From a virus, in the IMG/VR virus record IMGVR_UViG_3300005336_000041, positions 1-31,257 of that record: 31,257 bases of DNA; one strand, written 5' to 3'. Below, piece by piece: positions 27,555 through 31,257 of the stretch. The notes under the pieces were generated by a model, which was given only the letters and a program-made list of their open reading frames with translations, searched no databases and had not been told where the DNA came from. The translations under genes and the position numbers were made by a program. The first letter of the stretch is position 1. Every line of letters starts with the position of its first letter.

Positions 27555-29468
27555 ATGGCTGACGTTCTTACAGCCGATGAGGTTACCGCCCCAGGAATGG
27601 GCGGGTCCTCTGCTGGCAGTGCGAGCGCTTTCGGTGAGCGCGTAGCTCGCCGGTCCGACTACGAGGGTACGATGACTACCCTTACCAAGTCCCTTGTCAA
27701 GGGTGTCGGGCACATTACCAATGACGGGCGTCCCCTCAGTGAGGGAGCCCACAGCACCCAGATCCTGTCCAAGTCGCATCAGGCGATTCTCGATACCAGG
27801 GCTGCTGCTTTTGACGGTCGGTGGAATTCCGCTGACACCGTATCCCGGATTAACCCTGAGCTGTGGCGGCAGGCACCCCAGCAGTACAAGGGTCTGGGAA
27901 TGCAGCTGAACAATGACGCGGAAGTCCGCAAGTCTCAGGACGCTGCTCTCGGGAAGTCTTTCACTGCGGGAAACCTGGGGCTTAACGGTGCTCCCTATGG
28001 GCTGGTCCCCTTTGACCTGCTCGCACCGTCGAGGCTCATCTACCCGGTATATACCCTTTTCCGCAACAAGTTCCCCCGTCCTGCCGGTCAGGGTGCTTCC
28101 CGCCAGGTCTACGGTCTGCTCGGGGTCAGCGGCTCCCAGACCGGGGGTCAGGGCGTTATTGACATCTCCATTCCTGAGCTGGTCCAGGCAGGCGGGACGA
28201 TGGCGAGCACTCAGTGGCCCATGAACCTCCCGGGTTCTGGTAAGCAGACTGAGTTCAAGCTGAATGTCCCTTACCGTTTCTTCGGGCTTACTGAGTCGCT
28301 CTCGTGGCTCGCTCAGTTCGAAGGTCAGGGATTCGAAGATATTTCTGCCCTGGCAAACCTGGTGCTTCTCCAGGAGATGATGTTGGGTGAAGAGTACCAG
28401 ATGATTGCTGGGTCTTCCCAGCCTCTGGCTACTCCCAGCGCCCCCACTCTGGTTGCCCGTACTGCAGGATCGAATGAGACTGCTGTCGGAACCACTGGTA
28501 CTGCCCGTGTCAGGGTCTCCGCGCTGAACTACTTCGGGGAGACTGCCGCTAGCACTGCCGCGACTGTCACCACTTCCGCTGGTCAGGTTATTGACGTAAC
28601 CATTGCGCCAGTTACCGGAGCCCAGCAGTACAACCTTTACTACGCAGGTAACTCTGCCACCGTATTCCTGATGGCAGGAACCACCGTGCAGGCAGGAGTC
28701 ACCACCAGCGGTGCGCAGACCGCGAACGCTGTCGGTGGTATCCGGTTCACTATCCAGGGTGCTGACCCCACGTCCGCTAACGGTTCTTTCCCGACCACAG
28801 ACACCGGAACGGGTTCCGGAAACCGGATGGAGGGGCTTATCCCCACTCTCACCGGGCTTTCCGCAACCGGTAGCGGTCCCTACTCTAACGTCGGGTTCGG
28901 AGGCGGGAACGTCTGGAAGGGCGGATATGTCAACCAGAGCGTCGGAACTCACCTGAGCACTAACGTCATTTTCACCGCACTGGATGCCCTGTGGGAAAAC
29001 AATGGCATGAACAATGTCACCCCGGGCGTGTTCAAGGCTGATCCTTCTGAGATTGTCGCTGATGGTGGCGACCTCATGAGGCTCGCAAATGACATGCTCA
29101 ACCAGGGTAGCGCTCTTAACTACCTGCTGAACATCGACCAGTCGCAGATCGGCGGCATTCGTGCTGGCGCTGCGGTTGCAGAGTTCGTCAACCCGGTCAC
29201 CAGGAGCACTGTCAAGCTGACTGTCCACCCGTGGATGAGCCAGGGCACCGCGCTGCTTATGAGCTACCAGCTCCCGCAGACGTGGAGCCACGTTGACAAT
29301 GCGTGGGAAATGACTTGCGTGCAGGATTACGTTAGTGTCGCATGGCCTGTCATTGACGCTTCCTTCCGCTACTCCATTTTCCTCCTGGGGACTCTCGTTG
29401 CACATGCTCCTATGTACAGCGGAATCCTCCAGGGACTCCAGGTCAGCGATATTACGCCTTTCAGTTAA
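27555..29468 (+). CDS. Major capsid protein with Ig/FN3-like insertion, 637 aa
   Basis: Located directly after the protease-scaffold. ATG 27555 (SD GGAG 7 bases ahead) is preferred to a TTG at 27525. The N-terminal part is a typical scaffold/arm region, followed by LYPVYTLFRNKFPRPAGQG and FGLTESLSWLAQFEGQGFED, consistent with an HK97-fold capsid of the larger actinophage type. Residues about 292-395 are a Thr/Ser/Ala-rich beta domain (TPSAPTLVARTAG, RVRVSALNYFGETAA, VTGAQQYNLYYAG) like an FN3/Ig fold inserted into the capsid. The C-terminal part has WSHVDNAWEMTCVQDYVSVAWPV. HK97 assignment is inferred by position and composition, not alignment. Confidence 0.85.
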   Translation: MADVLTADEVTAPGMGGSSAGSASAFGERVARRSDYEGTMTTLTKSLVKGVGHITNDGRPLSEGAHSTQILSKSHQAILDTRAAAFDGRWNSADTVSRINPELWRQAPQQYKGLGMQLNNDAEVRKSQDAALGKSFTAGNLGLNGAPYGLVPFDLLAPSRLIYPVYTLFRNKFPRPAGQGASRQVYGLLGVSGSQTGGQGVIDISIPELVQAGGTMASTQWPMNLPGSGKQTEFKLNVPYRFFGLTESLSWLAQFEGQGFEDISALANLVLLQEMMLGEEYQMIAGSSQPLATPSAPTLVARTAGSNETAVGTTGTARVRVSALNYFGETAASTAATVTTSAGQVIDVTIAPVTGAQQYNLYYAGNSATVFLMAGTTVQAGVTTSGAQTANAVGGIRFTIQGADPTSANGSFPTTDTGTGSGNRMEGLIPTLTGLSATGSGPYSNVGFGGGNVWKGGYVNQSVGTHLSTNVIFTALDALWENNGMNNVTPGVFKADPSEIVADGGDLMRLANDMLNQGSALNYLLNIDQSQIGGIRAGAAVAEFVNPVTRSTVKLTVHPWMSQGTALLMSYQLPQTWSHVDNAWEMTCVQDYVSVAWPVIDASFRYSIFLLGTLVAHAPMYSGILQGLQVSDITPFS

Positions 29469-29478
29469 TCTCCAGGTT

Positions 29479-29518
29479 CCCGGAGGGGGCGGGACTACAA
29501 TGACCCCTCCCCTCCGGG
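29479..29518 (+). terminator. G-C hairpin after the capsid gene
   Basis: CCCGGAGGGG (29479-29488) pairs with CCCCTCCGGG (29509-29518). A second stem, GCGGC-AGCTTA-GCCGC, is at 29547-29562. Neither has a full U-tract, but two stems after the capsid gene would slow or stop transcription and set capsid dosage. Confidence 0.5.
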
Positions 29519-29589
29519 TTCTGGGTTACGTTCTTTAACCCGCAAAGCGGCAGCTTAGCCGCATCATTTCAGATACAAAAAGGAGTTTT

Positions 29590-29910
29590 GTGGCTATCGC
29601 TACCTCTTACCAGACAGTCGTTACTGCTGCTGCTACTACGTCAACAGCGCTTTACACGACTTCGACAACTGGCTACCAGCGTGATCTGGTCGTGACCAAT
29701 AGCGGTGCGAGCACATGCTTCATCGCCCTCGGGACCGGGGTTACCAGTGCAGCTACGACCACCAGCTTCGGGCTTCCGACTGGCTCTTCTGTAGTACTTA
29801 CCGAGTGCCAGGTCCCGAACAGCACTATCCTTTACGGGTTTGCTGCCGCATCGCCTGCTGGCGGGCTGAACGTGTCCATTGGGTATGGCTCGGTTGTCTC
29901 CGTTATCTAA
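29590..29910 (+). CDS. Presumed capsid decoration or beta-rich structural protein, 106 aa
   Basis: GTG with AAAGGAG. Thr/Ser/Ala-rich with repeated strands: TSYQTVVTAAATTSTALYTT, RDLVVTNSGASTCFIALGTG, SFGLPTGSSVVLTEC, ILYGFAAASPAGGLNVSIGYG. The size and position just after the capsid gene fit a decoration or stabilisation protein. No catalytic motif or membrane segment is seen. Similar in character to the surface proteins at 14798 and 15360. Assignment by position and composition only. Confidence 0.6.
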   Translation: MAIATSYQTVVTAAATTSTALYTTSTTGYQRDLVVTNSGASTCFIALGTGVTSAATTTSFGLPTGSSVVLTECQVPNSTILYGFAAASPAGGLNVSIGYGSVVSVI

Positions 29911-29947
29911 ATTAAATAAGAGGAAACTTTCTCTTTAAGGAGACATC

Positions 29948-30469
29948 ATGGCTAACCTTCCTCCAGGCTCCCCGAACTGGGTAAACCTGTCTTACACCCC
30001 GACGTGGCTGTTCACCCCGTCAACGAGTGCCCCGAACACGGTTGAATTGCACAACAACGGGAATAACACTGTTTACGTGGGGCAGGCAAACGTCACCACC
30101 ACCAGCGGACTCCCCATCCCCCCGAGGACGAAGCCGGTGTTCCTGACTAATGTGCTCACCCCGCTGTACGCGATTTCTGCGATCAGCCAGGGTACATTGC
30201 TCGGGACGGTGAGCAGTGCCTCCACTGCGGGCAGCACCACTCAGATTTTCTCTGCTGGTGCGGTCACGGCACTCCCCCCGGGGACGCAGTTCATTATCGC
30301 GAACACTCAGTGGACCTCCAACCTGGAGGTTCTCAATGTTGCCACCTCGGTCGGGACAACCACGGTTTCCACGTCCACCCCTGCACTGTATGCGCACGGG
30401 ACAACGGACCTGATTTACGCGGTTGCCCCCACTTTCGGGCAGATTTCCGTTCGCGGCGGCGTTCTCTAG
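29948..30469 (+). CDS. Beta-rich structural protein, 173 aa
   Basis: ATG with AAGGAG about 6 bases ahead. NTVELHNNGNNTVYVGQANV and GLPIPPRTKPVFLTNV are strand-turn units seen in phage head proteins; LYAISAISQGTLLGTVS and IIANTQWTSNLEVLNVATS continue the beta pattern, and the protein ends in GQISVRGGVL. It is next to the presumed decoration protein and could be a second capsid-surface protein. A large perfect hairpin follows its stop codon. Confidence 0.6.
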   Translation: MANLPPGSPNWVNLSYTPTWLFTPSTSAPNTVELHNNGNNTVYVGQANVTTTSGLPIPPRTKPVFLTNVLTPLYAISAISQGTLLGTVSSASTAGSTTQIFSAGAVTALPPGTQFIIANTQWTSNLEVLNVATSVGTTTVSTSTPALYAHGTTDLIYAVAPTFGQISVRGGVL

Positions 30470-30472
30470 TAT

Positions 30473-30514
30473 CCTGTAGTTCACCGGGGGCGCAATGCCC
30501 CCGGTGAACTCAGG
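30473..30514 (+). other. Large perfect hairpin between structural and methyltransferase genes
   Basis: AGTTCACCGGGGGC (30478-30491) and GCCCCCGGTGAACT (30497-30510) form 14 base pairs with a 5-base loop; CCTG and CAGG outside a one-base bulge extend it to about 18. There is no U-tract. It starts three bases after the stop of the upstream gene. It could be a transcript-end stabiliser, a processing site or a terminator lacking a U-run. Confidence 0.7.
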
Positions 30515-30527
30515 AAGGTAATCGCAG

Positions 30528-31103
30528 ATGGCTTACTTGTATCCGTATTCCGCAGGAATACAGGTGCCCAGCTATATCGAGACAGATAAGATCGAACCGC
30601 ACGGATACTTCCGGGAGTACCTGAAGATTGCCGCAGATATCGGTCCTTTCGGGAACGTCTGTGAAGTAGGGGTTTACGAGGGGGAATCCCTGCGGATGTG
30701 GCAGGGGCTTTTCCCGCTGGGAACAATCACCGGGGTGGATTGCAACCAGGCGGCTATATGGCCACAGGGAACAGTGAAAGTTGTCAAGAACCAGGATGAC
30801 CTTTCACTTGCTGAACTCGGTCCCTTCGACCTGATCGTTGAAGATGCCAGCCATAACGGGACACTCTCGAAGAGAACCTTCGAAATCCTGTGGCCCCAGG
30901 TTGCCCCCGGTGGTTACTACGTTATCGAAGACTGGTACGTAGGGTTCCACGGACTGGTCCCCACCCAGTACGAACCAGAGATGATCAGCACGATGACATC
31001 CCTGCTGGAGCTGCTGAAAACCCGGGACGGGGAGTGCGATTCAGTCCTGTTCCGCTACGGACTCGCGATCGTCCATAAGGTTCCTGCTAAGATAACCCCA
31101 TGA
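30528..31103 (+). CDS. Class I SAM methyltransferase (glycan-type), 191 aa
   Basis: NVCEVGVYEGESLRMWQGLFP is motif I with the VxVGVYEGxS form of TylF/cephalosporin-hydroxylase-like sugar O-methyltransferases; ITGVDCNQ ends strand 2; FDLIVEDASHNGTLSKRTFEILWPQVAPGGYYVIEDW is the DASH-type motif IV plus the GGxYVIEDx strand of that family. These methylate hydroxyls on sugars of glycans or antibiotics. It is outside the main glycan island but next to a sugar-acetylation type gene. Start ATG with AGGAAGG ahead. Confidence 0.85.
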   Translation: MAYLYPYSAGIQVPSYIETDKIEPHGYFREYLKIAADIGPFGNVCEVGVYEGESLRMWQGLFPLGTITGVDCNQAAIWPQGTVKVVKNQDDLSLAELGPFDLIVEDASHNGTLSKRTFEILWPQVAPGGYYVIEDWYVGFHGLVPTQYEPEMISTMTSLLELLKTRDGECDSVLFRYGLAIVHKVPAKITP

Positions 31104-31257
31104 CGCGGATAGCTCTCTATGGCGCATCCAACCCTCACGTGGAGCGGCTGCTCCGCAGGGTTACGGCAGCTGACCCGAACCTGGAGATCCTCGGGTTCAT
31201 CGATGACGATCCTGCCAAACGGGGAACGATGTTCGCGGGATATCCGGTAACGGGGAT
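31100..31257 (+). CDS. NeuD/PglD-like sugar-acyltransferase N-terminus (partial)
   Basis: ATG overlaps the previous stop (ATGA) and the frame runs off the window. RIALYGASNPHVERLLRRV is a Rossmann-like first strand and helix, and ILGFIDDDPAKRGTMFAGYPV is the GFIDDDP-x-K-x-G segment of the PglD/NeuD N-terminal domain, which precedes a left-handed beta-helix acetyltransferase domain. Only about 52 residues are visible, so the catalytic part is not seen and other nucleotide-binding proteins are possible. Confidence 0.55.
   Translation, partial: MTRIALYGASNPHVERLLRRVTAADPNLEILGFIDDDPAKRGTMFAGYPVTG

Noticed and set aside
27522-29405. Long leftward open frame of 627 codons opposite the capsid gene
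   Set aside because: Mirror of the capsid gene caused by its codon pattern; no SD, and the plus strand has clear capsid features.

Overview
This window looks like part of a large genome of a tailed double-stranded DNA phage (or prophage) of an actinobacterium. The virion morphogenesis set is recognisable: a terminase large subunit, a portal-MuF fusion, a capsid protease-scaffold and a major capsid protein. The actinobacterial link rests on two secreted cell-wall hydrolases with twin-basic signal peptides (LysM-transglycosylase and NlpC/P60), on small zinc-knuckle proteins and DUF7873-like and RyR-type small proteins typical of actinophages, and on heavy use of GTG starts with GTGA/ATGA overlaps. 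No rRNA, transposon, integrase or CRISPR array is visible.

Layout. 1-531 is an AT-richer non-coding tract packed with TTCGAA words and GTTAG-N5-CTAAC palindromes. 532-2707 is mostly a leftward block of very small genes: tandem zinc-knuckle microproteins, a SLOG/YspA-like protein, a one-pass membrane protein and a zinc-ribbon protein. One rightward two-pass membrane gene lies inside it. 2708-3163 is the switch point to rightward transcription. It holds a tRNA-like element whose 3' half (T-arm and acceptor strand) precedes its 5' half (acceptor strand and D-arm), as in circularly permuted tRNA genes. 3164-5710 carries small genes (DUF7873-like, SWIM-type, RyR, zinc-ribbon, HTH-like). 5864-7086 encodes the two exported wall hydrolases and ends in a strong terminator.

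7229-10034 is the packaging segment: TerL with extra C-terminal zinc ribbons, small genes and an HNH endonuclease. 10169-14736 is a glycan-modification island with a GT4 glycosyltransferase, two SAM methyltransferases and a GT-A-like glycosyltransferase, interleaved with Cys-rich microproteins and an adhesin-like protein. 14798-19439 encodes beta-rich presumed surface or fibre proteins, including a 985-residue protein with about sixteen 33-36-residue Pro/Gly/Arg repeats and five C-terminal 9-residue Trp repeats.

19535-29468 is the head module. It contains a 1414-residue portal-MuF-NUDIX-ParB-like fusion, small genes, a 917-residue protease-scaffold and a 637-residue capsid protein with an Ig/FN3-like insertion. 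29590-31257 adds two beta-rich presumed decoration proteins, another methyltransferase and the start of a NeuD/PglD-like protein, so glycan-modification genes flank the head genes on both sides.

The main items for follow-up are the permuted tRNA-like locus, the four-domain portal fusion with its duplicated Trp motif, the long-repeat fibre-like protein, the tandem zinc-knuckle microproteins, the palindrome-dense left region and a promoter-terminator unit in front of the protease gene. All functional calls are by reading translations and motifs; no database search was run.
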